Assembly (NCBI GenBank): GCA_907163375.1
Contig: CAJQUW010001409.1
Span: 620,001 to 684,000 of the forward strand
Origin: Prostheceraeus crozeri
Taxonomy: Eukaryota; Platyhelminthes; Polycladida; Euryleptidae
Direction of reading: 5' to 3'
Length of the DNA stretch: 64,000 nucleotides
Within the stretch, counting starts at the first letter, position 1. The number at the start of each line of letters is the position of its first letter. The notes beneath the pieces were generated by a model. It ran no database searches. It worked only from the letters and a program-made list of their open reading frames with translations, and was not told the DNA's origin. Of this stretch, positions 25,001 through 33,744 are shown in pieces. The position numbers were made by a program, and so were the translations under genes.

Positions 25001-27269
25001 AAAAATCATAGTTTTCGATAAAAACATTTCATCAGTCTGATTACCACATCAAAAGCTCATCACACTTATGAATCTAGTCCGTGGGAAGAATCGGCAACTA
25101 CAAAGTCGGAGAGCGGAGAACATTTGTGCGAGTCAACACGAGGCGCAAAACATTTGACGGAGTGCGTCCATCTCTGCCTAAATTTCATCATTTTTCAATT
25201 ATACTCAGTTGTGAATTATCATCTCTCTTCATCATGCTGTGATTGAATCATGACCTGTAATTCCAAATGCTCGATTCGAAAATTCGACCCGACCAGTGAC
25301 CGGCGCCGGTCGACCAGACTGGTTCCAACTCTCTTGAGTAGCTGTTATACTTACATGGTGTGGATTTTGGAATCCGAGGATTTTCAGTAATTTGTTATCT
25401 ACAGTTACTCTATATTTTAGATGAGATCTGGGTTTTAAATATGATGCCAAAGCATAAAACCAAGGTCACATACCAAAAAACAATTCTTTTCACTCATCAA
25501 GTCTGTTTTTCTAAAGCATTCGCGGTAGGCTCGCTGATTTAAATGGCATCATCCGAAAGATGGGAAGACGCGGAGCCATTTTAAACTCTACTAGGAATTT
25601 GAAATTGATAAATCTTAGGTAACAAAGTATTAATAGTTCGCGCTGGTCACAATAAAATTTCATAATCTGAGGCTCATATGAATCGAAATATTCAGGTCGA
25701 AATCCAATGAATTGAAAATAATATTTTAAAGTGAAAATCACTCTGTTATCCTACATAATTTAGGTTTTTCATGGTTTGTTTCCATAATTTAGTAATTGAC
25801 ACTCAAAAAAGCATGTGTTGTTTACAATCATGGGGAATTTTATAATACAGGATGACATTGGTTTTTTTTCAAAAAAATGGATACAAGAGGGATAAGAAAA
25901 ATTAAAATTAAAATGAAGAATAAAATAGAATGGATCAGTAGGGATTGCAACCAGGGGACTTTCCAAATTCAAAGATAAAATCCTTTAAAAATTCAATCCT
26001 ATTATTGCGGGATTTCGAAAACTGCGATCCCGGGGTTTCGAAACAAATCACTCTATTGTGCGTTTAGCGTTCCAAATTGGTGAGTATTGCTATCACTAAG
26101 TGGTAGCAACAAGACACACACACAGGCTATTGCTAACACCTAAACAATTTCTAAGTATACGCTGTCAGAACGATTGTGATTGTTGAATTGTTGCGCCTAG
26201 TCCATGCAATACACATCTAAATTTTTAAATACATGAAATTCACATTCTCAGAAATAATTGGATTTTTCGATGATCTCACAAACACTGATGATTGATATTT
26301 GATTGATCTCACGCATTACAATTAAGCAAATAAGTAGTAAATACGTTTATCAGAAGTGAATTTCCTCTCATCGAAAGTGTACCCCAATTAATAGATCCAC
26401 GAGGGTATTTTGCTCGGATGTGATTATTTAAAAACTTGTTTATTTCTGAGAAGAAATTCTTCTGCAAAAGTGAACTTCAAGTTGTCATTTATTTGTGTAT
26501 GTAAAGCACGAATAATGCATTGATAATCAACAGCTCAAGAATCTAAATCGTTGAGACAGCATGCATTTTGAAATTTTTGAAGTGACGACAATTACGTGGT
26601 AACAATAACCAGTATTAAGAAATTTTTTTCAATGGGCCTCCTTGTGAATTTCTACTTCGCTTAATCTATGCACAACAGCGGATTAGCATGGGTAACATAG
26701 TTTTGTGAGTCGTTTACTAGGCCTACGTTACAGATATCCTAAAAGGCCAACTTAACATTTTTACATCAATTTTTGGTCATACAGGACTATTGAATTGTAC
26801 AGCCACTAATAACTGAAAAATTGTGTTTGTTCAGACTGTACCGCTTTTGAGAGACTATTATAGTTGCTGCCACCATAGTTAAAGAAAAACTTTTTTTAAA
26901 ATTAGGATTCATCTTCTTTCGCAAATCAAACAACTGAAAATTTCACATTGTCAGGAGCAGTAATAGGCCGAAAAAGCAACAGCACAGGCGACTTGAAGCA
27001 TGTAACTTACCATTAGGACAAGTGTGCTCACATTTTCCACCAATATCATCTCCCAAACCCTTTAAAAGGTCTGAAAGTGATAGTCCATCGTTAGGTGTGT
27101 CTGATGTTTCACCTAAATCTTTCAAGCGATTATCAATATCGTCGACCGTCATTTCATCCAGCTTCTGTTTTTTCAGCTCCTCCCAGTCCAGTGAATTTAA
27201 GAATGTGAAACACATAAAAGACAACAACGAACGTAATATAATCGTCTTACTCATACTTAGTAAATCCAT
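9966..27269 (-). CDS. PLA2G12A: Group XII secreted phospholipase A2-like gene (whole span)
   Basis: A complete four-exon gene for a secreted calcium-dependent phospholipase A2, which hydrolyses the sn-2 ester of glycerophospholipids. Exons are 27269-27011, 22218-22151, 14448-14280 and then one of three alternative last exons. Introns are 4.8, 7.7 and 2.0-4.2 kb, all GT-AG, with phases 1, 0 and 1. Summed coding lengths are 651, 780 or 618 nt, all multiples of three (216, 259 or 205 residues). Residues 1-26 are a signal peptide, 80-109 a Cys-poor calcium-loop region with GCGSYG, 121-132 the catalytic CCNQHDKCYDTC (His125-Asp126), and the final exon a block ending in two cysteines one residue apart. 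This order, and the form of the calcium loop, match PLA2G12A/B rather than venom-type or group I/II enzymes. Retained His-Asp favours active 12A over inactive 12B. The symbol is by similarity. Confidence 0.92.
11723..12006 (-). CDS. PLA2G12A: PLA2G12-like alternative last exon 4b, long acidic tail
   Basis: The acceptor CCTGTTGTAG precedes 12006. With the exon 3 base the frame reads K-MLEKVQNALTAVRSFGC, then a 10-residue spacer and ACHC, followed by about 60 further residues to TAG at 11723-11725. Spacing of the Gly-Cys and Cys-x-Cys block equals the other two versions, but the first cysteine of the block is methionine here, so one disulfide partner is missing. The tail is rich in Asp and Glu and has no cysteine or membrane segment. 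No canonical poly(A) hexamer was seen in the next 200 bases. The frame stays open for 94 codons, which argues for real coding. The full protein would have 259 residues. Confidence 0.8.
12083..12088 (-). terminator. AATAAA poly(A) signal after PLA2G12 last exon 4a
   Basis: A minus-strand AATAAA 42 bases beyond the exon 4a stop codon and upstream of the 4b acceptor. Its position supports 4a as a genuine terminal exon whose use would exclude 4b and 4c. Confidence 0.6.
12130..12284 (-). CDS. PLA2G12A: PLA2G12-like alternative last exon 4a (proximal)
   Basis: The acceptor TTTTGTAG precedes 12284. With the exon 3 base the frame reads R-YKQCLAYSKMFFMSMRKRGC, a 10-residue spacer, then ACEC and an acidic end DPDFYKFSDEL before TGA at 12130-12132. 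Cysteine spacing (15, then 10, then 1) is identical to 4c. The helix before Gly-Cys is more basic and Met/Phe-rich than in 4b or 4c. It is closest to exon 3 (2.0 kb) and has its own AATAAA 42 bases after the stop. The full protein would have 216 residues. Confidence 0.85.
14280..14448 (-). CDS. PLA2G12A: PLA2G12-like exon 3, catalytic helix
   Basis: A 169-nt exon between a CTTGTAG acceptor and a GTAAGC donor. It starts in phase 0 and ends in phase 1. It encodes LGSVVSDEVTE, then CCNQHDKCYDTC, then a cysteine-patterned helix (ECDEEFGRC...EQC). The His-Asp pair is the phospholipase A2 catalytic dyad, and CCNQHD-CY-TC is the group XII signature. All three downstream last exons can accept its phase-1 end. 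Confidence 0.95.
15720..15851. mobile_element. Solo transposon terminus related to the 42-47 kb element
   Basis: Read on the minus strand from 15851 it begins CAGGGCTGCCAACTGTCCCGG-like sequence followed by further GTCCCG words. The element at 42389-46948 begins CAGACCTGCCAACTGTCCCG. The GCTGCCAAC/CCTGCCAAC plus TGTCCCGG pairing points to a related family. No matching left end was found. It lies in intron 2 of the PLA2G12-like gene. Confidence 0.45.
16670..17532. repeat. Giant inverted repeat: arms of about 430 and 390 bp, 42-bp spacer
   Basis: The left arm 16670-17101 is matched in inverse by 17144-17532, roughly 90 percent identical by eye with some indels. The innermost 21 bp of each arm match perfectly (17081-17101 and 17144-17164). 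CGCGAAA-rich words sit in both arms. There is no coding capacity, so this is a foldback or long-hairpin MITE in intron 2 of the PLA2G12-like gene. ACAATACAAGAT occurs at 16630-16641 and again just after the right arm (17533-17544) and may be a target duplication of a slightly larger element. Confidence 0.9.
19009..19746. mobile_element. MITE with GGRCCATTCATAAAT inverted ends
   Basis: The left end GGGGCCATTCATAAATTACG (19009) and the inverse at the right end (CGCGATTTATGAATGGTCTC, ending 19746) match over about 25 bp with four mismatches. AAA flanks both sides, compatible with a 3-bp duplication. C-rich stretches and TGATGTTTCGTGAT words recur at 19066-19085 and 19676-19692. No transposase is present. 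It lies in intron 2 of the PLA2G12-like gene. Confidence 0.75.
22151..22218 (-). CDS. PLA2G12A: PLA2G12-like exon 2, calcium-loop region
   Basis: A 68-nt exon between TTATTTTACAG and a GTAAGA donor. It completes the Gly codon begun in exon 1 and encodes LIPRSRSGHIPSADGCGSYG. In vertebrates the same place has a Pro-rich stretch then NGCGSPLFG, the unusual calcium-binding loop of group XII. It is too short to stand alone but is fixed by phase, splice sites and the conserved GCGS. Confidence 0.9.
22845..22965 (+). mobile_element. Probable LINE or SINE 3' tail
   Basis: GAGGCGCATTGAAATATAGAC followed by a TTATTATTACTATTATAATTA run resembles the 3' ends of L2/CR1-type elements and their SINEs, which finish in a short AT microsatellite. 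No coding sequence remains. It lies in intron 1 of the PLA2G12-like gene. Confidence 0.35.
24520..24745 (+). repeat. Purine-rich tract of about 220 bp
   Basis: The plus strand is strongly A+G biased, with GGAGAGAAG, GAGGAGACAGGAGGAGAAGG and GGAGGAGAAAAGAGAAA runs. A 44-codon open frame crosses part of it but resembles no known protein. It lies in intron 1 of the PLA2G12-like gene. Confidence 0.6.
25929..26050. repeat. hAT-like terminal fragments
   Basis: TAGGGATTGCAA at 25929-25940 equals the terminal 12 bp of the hAT-type element at 28581-29510 (there inverted at 29499-29510). GCGATCCCGGGG words at 26029-26040 resemble the subterminal repeats of 3658-4421. No far end or target duplication was found, so this is probably a broken copy. 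Confidence 0.35.
27011..27269 (-). CDS. PLA2G12A: PLA2G12-like exon 1, signal peptide and N-terminus
   Basis: Encodes 86 residues and the first base of the next codon, with a GTAAGT donor. Two starts are possible. Met1 is at 27269, and Met6 at 27254 has the better context (A at -3) and begins MSKTIILRSLLSFMCFTFLNS, a clean signal peptide. After cleavage comes a charged helical region (DWEELKKQKLDEMTVDDI) and a Gly/Asp linker leading to CEHTCPNG, the first cysteine pair of the family. No TATA box or promoter could be supported upstream. Confidence 0.9.
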
Positions 27270-28580
27270 TTACTGCAAATTCCAGGATTCACGAGTCTCC
27301 CCAAATCAAATGTACCGCTATTTTAATGGTTGCGCTACAACAGAGTTGGAGCGAAAAAACAAATTGCAATGATGAAATTTCGACGTCTGTGGATGCACTA
27401 ACGGAAATCAGGTTGCGATAGAATAACTCCGTCTACTGCAAAGGAAGATGCTCATGTAAAATTTGTAATTTGATTAAAATCACATTATATTGAAATAGTG
27501 GAATAACTATGTACTGAAATGACAAAAATCCGACTTCTCGCTCGGTTTAAGTTGGTGAGACTAAAATGGGCAATGTCGATTTATTGATGGTCACTTCATA
27601 AATATGCTTGGTCGGTCATTCAAAAGGGATCTACTGAAACTTGCTTATAGATTCTTGTCTTTCGGCGATTTTTGTGAGTTACTTTATTAGAGCGCCGCTA
27701 TACATATAAAGAGAGCATCATAGAGAGAAATGATGATGAGTGTGGAAAGACACTGGCATGCTGCTGGTAGCTTTCTATTGTAAACCACTGGAAGCCAACA
27801 TTGTATTGGCAACGCTGTCATGAAGGAGCATGTCCATTGTTTTCAACCTCCATGTCGACTCTGTTCATAAACTAAAATTTTGCCGGCAGAATTTTAGTCG
27901 GTAAGCAGCCCAAATTTCAGAGTGGCAACAACATAGTAGTCTCGGATTTCTGTGGTCAAAATCAATTGCTGCCCCCGTGTTATAGCATAATGAATAATCC
28001 TATTTTTAAATTTGCGGAATTTCCTGGAATTTCCTGACTATTTTCTCGATGAAAATGAATTTTATGGTACATTTTTATCTGTGTCAACTTGAATATGTCG
28101 CTATTTACATTTACCCAGTTGTAGATCAGCCATAATGCAGAACAAACAGCGATTTTGGTCAATGGTTTATCTCACTTTGGTGCGAATTGCCAGTCATGAT
28201 ACATCGGTTGACTCCCTGCTTTATTGTGCACGCGGCTAAATTTGAAAAATATTGATTGCGTATGGGGCTTCAATGTGGCACGCTTAAATTTTACATAATC
28301 TAAAAATAGAGGGCTCCTCCGGTGCGACTGTCGCGCCTAGGGAATCAAGTGGCGCGTCATCCAGCGCGTTATATGCAAAGATTCCAGATGAGATTCAGAA
28401 GCGACGAGAGAGCCAGTCAATTTCATTGATGAACGAACGTTATAAATAAATCCTAGTGTATTGAAAATTGCGTTTAATTGGTAGGCCACATCACTATCTT
28501 TCAAGGTAGCTTTCCGTTAGTTCATAAACTTATCTCTCAAGTGATGTGAAGACAGGCTGAATCGACTGCTCCCTTCGATC
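27270..28580. other. Upstream flank of the PLA2G12-like gene, nothing recognised
   Basis: No second gene, repeat boundary or promoter element could be supported. Some CG-containing words at 28310-28370 stand out slightly from the AT-rich background. Confidence 0.3.
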
Positions 28581-29510
28581 TAGGCGTTGTAATCACGAGG
28601 TTATTACCTTCATCTCGAGATTTCAGAAAGCCAAATCTCGAAATTTCTATTTTTGATGTGGAATGACCATAGAGAGTTGAGACATCATTGTAATTTTAGA
28701 AAATATAGGCTATAGGGCCCATACAAACGTCTTAGGTAACTGAAGTGTTGTTTCGCATTCAAACTCGTGTCAGGCTGTTATTTTATGAAGGAAGGCCAAC
28801 AGCACTGCATGCATAAATATGGTATGCTCCATGAAAAGCATTAACATACATAAAGTTTAATTGTATGATGTTTCTCATGACTATACGTAAAATTCTAAAT
28901 AAAATCTGAAATAACCTGATCATGGAAGTTCTTTTAGATGAAATCCAAATCTTCGTTCCGTATACGTAGGTCATAAGTCAGATTTAGTAGCCTAGGCTAT
29001 TTGCAAATACTTATAGTGTTCTTGTTCGCCTACATGACAATTATCCATAGGACTATCTGTATCGAGTGTAAAATGGTGACAAAAAATAAAAAATAAACTA
29101 GAAGACATAAATTTGACAGTGAGTTCTATGAAAGTCGAGACCGGACTTTTGTAGGAAACTGCCCTTCGGCCAAGGACGCCCTCCCTCGCCTTGTTCGATG
29201 GTTCTTTGCATCATGGTTTCGTGTGAGAATTGACAGTTTAATACCGTAAATTATGTTACATGAAAGAATTACTAATATGGACACTTTTACACGTTAAGAT
29301 TATATAATTCAGTGTAGGCTAATGCTTGTACTTCCTGTCTAAACAGCACAGCAGATAGGACTATCAGTTAATTGATTACTTGACAACTATTAATAGAATT
29401 TATAATAAAGCTTTCTAATCTCGAAATCTCGAGGCTTTTTATCTCGAGATTCGAGATATGAAAAATCGGGCGAGATCTCGAAATCTCAGTTTCCGAGATT
29501 GCAATCCCTA
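28581..29510. mobile_element. hAT-type non-autonomous element, 930 bp
   Basis: The left end TAGGCGTTGTAATCACGAGG is matched by the inverse of the right end TAGGGATTGCAATCTCGG. The flanks are CTTCGATC (28573-28580) and CTTCCATC (29511-29518), an 8-bp target duplication with one change. ATCTCGAGATT-like palindromes cluster in both subterminal regions (28613-28645 and 29416-29500). No transposase is present. It is related in ends and layout to 3658-4421. Confidence 0.8.
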
Positions 29511-29895
29511 CTTCCATCCAATCATTCGCTTAAGACTTTGCTTTAGTCGAACGATAATGAAAACTGTGTTCTCGGGAAGGTAAGTGAGAGAAATTAATAC
29601 TTCATAGCATCATCTACTGATCACGTCAACTCATTGAATGAGTTTGCATGTTTGGCAATGGATGTTAAGAATGAAAAGGACTGTGTGGATGCCGTCGGTT
29701 GACTCGCATCAATCATAGGTGGGCGCACTTTGATTTCGAGATATCATAGTTGGACACCGGTCTGCACTCATAAGTGAACTTACGAGTACAATTATTTTGC
29801 CGCACAGTACAACTTACAGCGCAATTTTACACCACTCTACATCAACCAATGCGGACATTTTCAATGTTAATTCTGATTTTTTTTACTGAATTTTC

Positions 29896-29935
29896 ACCCC
29901 TAGCACAGCTATGAGCCATGAACGAAGCTAGGGGT
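29896..29935 (-). other. Stem-loop at the 3' end of LINE copy A
   Basis: ACCCCTAGC at 29896-29904 pairs perfectly with GCTAGGGGT at 29927-29935 around a 22-base loop, just downstream of the LINE stop codon. CR1/L2-group LINEs often carry a conserved 3' hairpin recognised by their own reverse transcriptase, so this may be that structure. Confidence 0.5.
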
Positions 29936-29938
29936 TAC

Positions 29939-32878
29939 TCAATGAAAAGTAACAAATTGTATTATTTTAAATAAATAAAATTTAAAAAAAAGCAGATCTT
30001 CCAATCTGATTAAGCTGTCCCCATCAGAATTCGCACGCCTCTTGAAAGTATCAAGATTGTATTGGTCAGGGAAAGTGGTCTGGGGAAGCTGATTCCAAAG
30101 CTGTGCCGTGCGAACAAAAAAGCTTTTCGAGCGACTCACAGTACGTGCGCGTTCTAAGCTCACATTATAGCATGTGAGTGCATTAGCTCTGCGTGTGCTT
30201 CTGGAGAAGATCTTAGGTTTGGGTACGCACTCATTTACTGCAGAGCAGCTTCTACCGAAATAGTACCTGTAGAAGAGACTGAGTGAAGCAACATCCCGTC
30301 TGACGGAGAGCGGCTGCAACTTGCCAGCAAGTTTTTCACCCATGAGATTCTTGACACGTTTCTCAACCCGTTCAAGGAGGTTAAGATGCGTTTGTGGGGC
30401 GCCGGCCCACAGATGACAACAATACTCCATCAGAGGACGAATAGTGGACTTGTAAAGATAGCAGACAGTCTGTGGTGAAAGATAGCTGCTGGCACGATAG
30501 AGACTACCAATGCGTTGAGTTGCCTGCTTGCTAATGGATTGGATGTACGGTTTCCATGACAAGTCTTTCGTAACCGCCAATCCAAGGAAGGAGATGGAAT
30601 CTTGTTCTCTGATCCTATTATCTGACATCTTAATGCTATGATCATCATCATCTCCTTTAAGTCGTGAGTGCAGAATACTCTGAGTTTTTGAAGGATTGAA
30701 GGAAACAAGCCATTTGGCGCCCCATTCTGAGAACCTGCCTAAGTCTTCATTAAGAACGTCGCATAAATGCTGACGTTGATGAGTGTTCTTAGCAAGTCGC
30801 TCATTGGAATTGAAGAGTGTCGTGTCATCTGCATACATCACCAATTTACTCAATAGGCAGTCTGGGAGGTTGTTGATGTACAGCAGAAAAAGAGTGGGTC
30901 CCAAAATTGACCCTTGCGGAACTCCTGCATTGACAACCTTGGTGGAAGACTTTTGTCCATCTAAGACGACAGATATCTGCCGGTCACTAAGGAAGGAAGC
31001 AAGAAGTTTGTGGAGTTGATCAGCAACTCCATACGACTTTAGCTTCATAAGGAGTCCCTGATGCCAGACTTTATCGAATGCCTTGGAAATATCCAAGGCA
31101 ACTGATCTCGTCTCACCTTGTCTGTCAAGGACACGACTCACATGTTCAGTGACATATGAAAGAAGATCTGCAGTTGATCGAGAGTGCCTGAAGCCATACT
31201 GTTCTTCTGATAGAAGGTTCTGAGTTTCAAGGAAGTTAACAATGTGTTGGTTAATCACTGCTTCAAAAATCTTGCCAGCAATTGGAAGCAGGCTGATAGG
31301 ACGGTAACTAGATGGAAGAGATGAGTCAGAACCTTTCTTTGGAACTGGAACCACGGAAGCTACTTTCCAACAAGAGGGAAACTCACCGGTGGATACACAT
31401 CTACTGAACAGTTTAGATAAAAGTGGAGAAAGCTCAGGTGAGAGATGCTTGAAGACCGAAACCGGGATGCCATCTGGTCCACTAGACTTAGAGCTATCGA
31501 GACCTGCGATGATCTTTTTGACGTTTCGGACTGTGACTGAAGGAGGACTAATTGTCTCATCAGTGCGCGTGGGAATTGGAGGTGGAATTCTACCTCCATC
31601 GTCTAATGACGAATTCTTCGCAAACTCCTTTCAAAGAAGCTCGGCTTTGTCTGCTGAGGTAGTCGCCATAGAAGTACTGACTTCGGCATGACGGAGTGCT
31701 GGGATGGAGGATTTGTTCCTATTGGTGACACTGTTGTAAATCCTCCAGAAGTCCTTAGAGCCAAGCTTTTGGGTAGCAATGGATTTCCGTACATACAAAG
31801 CTTAACGGCTTTTGGCCTGATGTATGGTTTCCTTGCAATGTCTACGTGCGGTTTTGTACAATTCAAGATTGCCAGCAGTACTGTCACGCTTATACTTATG
31901 GCAAAAGTGGTCACGCTGGCAACTTGCAGCTGCACATTCTGGTGTAAACCAAGGTTGTGAGTGGGGCTTCATTTGGAAAGTACGGTGAGGAATGTAAGCC
32001 AACATCCCTATCTGAAGCCACTCTGTCAGTTCTTGCGCCGACGTGTGGACGTTCTCGCTCAGAATCAAATTCTCAGCTTGAACTTGACTAAGAAAAGTGC
32101 GGAAATTGATAAACTGTTCTATGGAAGAGTGCAGACGGTGTGGAGCAAATTTGTTTGCCAGAAACTGTGATAACACATTGATCAGACGTGCCGAGGGGAG
32201 AAGTAACCTTGTGTAAAAAACAAGTTGGATTTGAGGTGAGAAACAGGTCAAGGAGATATCCAGTGTCCCAGCTCGGTCAGGCACTCTGGTAGGACAAGTG
32301 ACAATTTGACTAAGGTTGTGAGAGACAGCGAAATCCTCGGCTGCCTGACCGGAGAGATCAGTGGTGCGTGAGTGCACAAGCCAGTCAACATTGTGCACGT
32401 TGAAGTCACCAAAAACGGCAACTTCAGCGCTGGGATGCTCTTGTAGAAGATAATTGATCTTGTCAGAAAGAACATTGAAAATATCAGCATAAGCTGATGG
32501 AGAGCGGTATAGGAAAAATAGAAGACGAGTGGTCTTCTGCAGCGGCGCAATGAAGGCAAGATACTCATGCCTTGGATCCTCTGAGCTACGAAGCCTTCTC
32601 AAGGGAAGGCTTGTCTTGGCATAGACTCCAAGACCATGACAAGGTGCTTTATCCATCCGGTGAAATATGTATCCATCAGGAGTAACGTCGCTTGATGACA
32701 CACTGGGATCTAACCTGGTTTCCGACAGGGCTAGAAGATCTGGTGACTTACCTTGCAGGAAGATGTTGATGTCGTCGTAATTGGACCTCAGTCCTCTTAC
32801 GTTGCTGAAGCTGATCCTGAGAGGGGTTTTGAGCTTGACGGCTTGACTACGTTTCTTGTGTGTCTTTCTCATTTTCAT
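29939..32878 (-). pseudogene. LINE copy A endonuclease-reverse transcriptase, two nonsense codons
   Basis: A single reading frame of about 980 codons. Residues 1-220 are an exonuclease-endonuclease-phosphatase endonuclease with the catalytic SETRL (Glu53) and GDFN (157-160). After the reverse transcriptase start (Met at 31354 as numbering origin) come SYRPISLLP, EEQYGFR, ALDISKAFDKVW (Asp88), GVPQGSILGP and YADD (174-177), then a thumb and a Cys/Leu-rich C-terminus. Two in-frame stops interrupt it: TAA at 31804-31802 and TGA at 31633-31631, the latter possibly a CpG transition. Apart from these the frame is open, so the copy is recent but dead. Confidence 0.9.
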
Positions 32879-33744
32879 AATTTCTCATAGAATATCAATC
32901 AAATAAACGAAAATTATACTGTACAACAAAGTGATACAAGAAACATTGGAAGGCATCAGAAAAACGTAAATAATAGCAACAAAGCTGCAATAAATAATGC
33001 GCAAAAAAGACACTTATAGGCACAGTTCATGTCGCAAAAGCTTGAAGAAACCCAAATGAGAACCCCTTTGCCGTAACAATGGGTACAAGTCAGGTAGGCC
33101 ACAGAGGAATCGGATACAGCTACACGGGCTAAACCCCTCAGTAAAGCTACCCACGCATGTCCGTGGCAGTGGAACTGTACCGCCTTTTTTCGAGCAGTTG
33201 ACCGGGTCTGCCTCCCAAAGCATTACCAGTGGGTTCGGGACCCTCGAACTACCTGACGCCCGTATGCCGTGAATACGTTGGATCTGTCACACCTTAACCT
33301 GCAACAAATGGGGAAGTGCAAAAGAGAGCAGTGGAAGGAAGTTCGATCACAAATGAGCCAAATAAGTGCCATGCCCAAAAACCTGATTCGACAACATGAA
33401 ACATCTGATGACTGTTCATATCTCGCAAATCAGGGGGTGGTGTTAATTGGGACGGCCGAAGCCTACCGCACATTTAAAATAAACAAACGTGGAGAAAAAG
33501 AATGAAAAATTAATCAAACATAAATAAATTCAATGACCAGTAAAATAAAAATAATATTCCAGAGCCTGCTAGTTAGCCGGAGCACGGTCACAAACTGCCG
33601 ACAATAAACCTTTCCGACAAGGTAGAACCCAAAGAAGCATGAGCTTCAGACGACACATCCTTATTGCGACTCCGTTTTCACCCTTTCACCGCTTTGAGGC
33701 CGCAGGTTGAGTGAGAAAGGGACAGATAGGATAGGGACAGAAGG

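Larger units (their letters stand above)
29890..33715 (-). mobile_element. LINE copy A (Jockey/CR1/L2 group), near full length
   Basis: A non-LTR retrotransposon on the minus strand with endonuclease then reverse transcriptase in one frame (32878 to 29939). A presumed 5' UTR of about 0.8 kb (32879 to about 33715) has no clear ORF1, only a 69-codon frame at 33223-33014. The 3' end is AT-rich and followed by a stem-loop. The 5' limit is uncertain; I place it where inverted copy B starts. No target duplication was found. Confidence 0.85.

Noticed and set aside
33232-33252. tRNA or SINE B box (GGTTCGGGACCCTCGAAC)
   Set aside because: No A box at the right distance and no cloverleaf; it fits within the LINE copy A 5' region.
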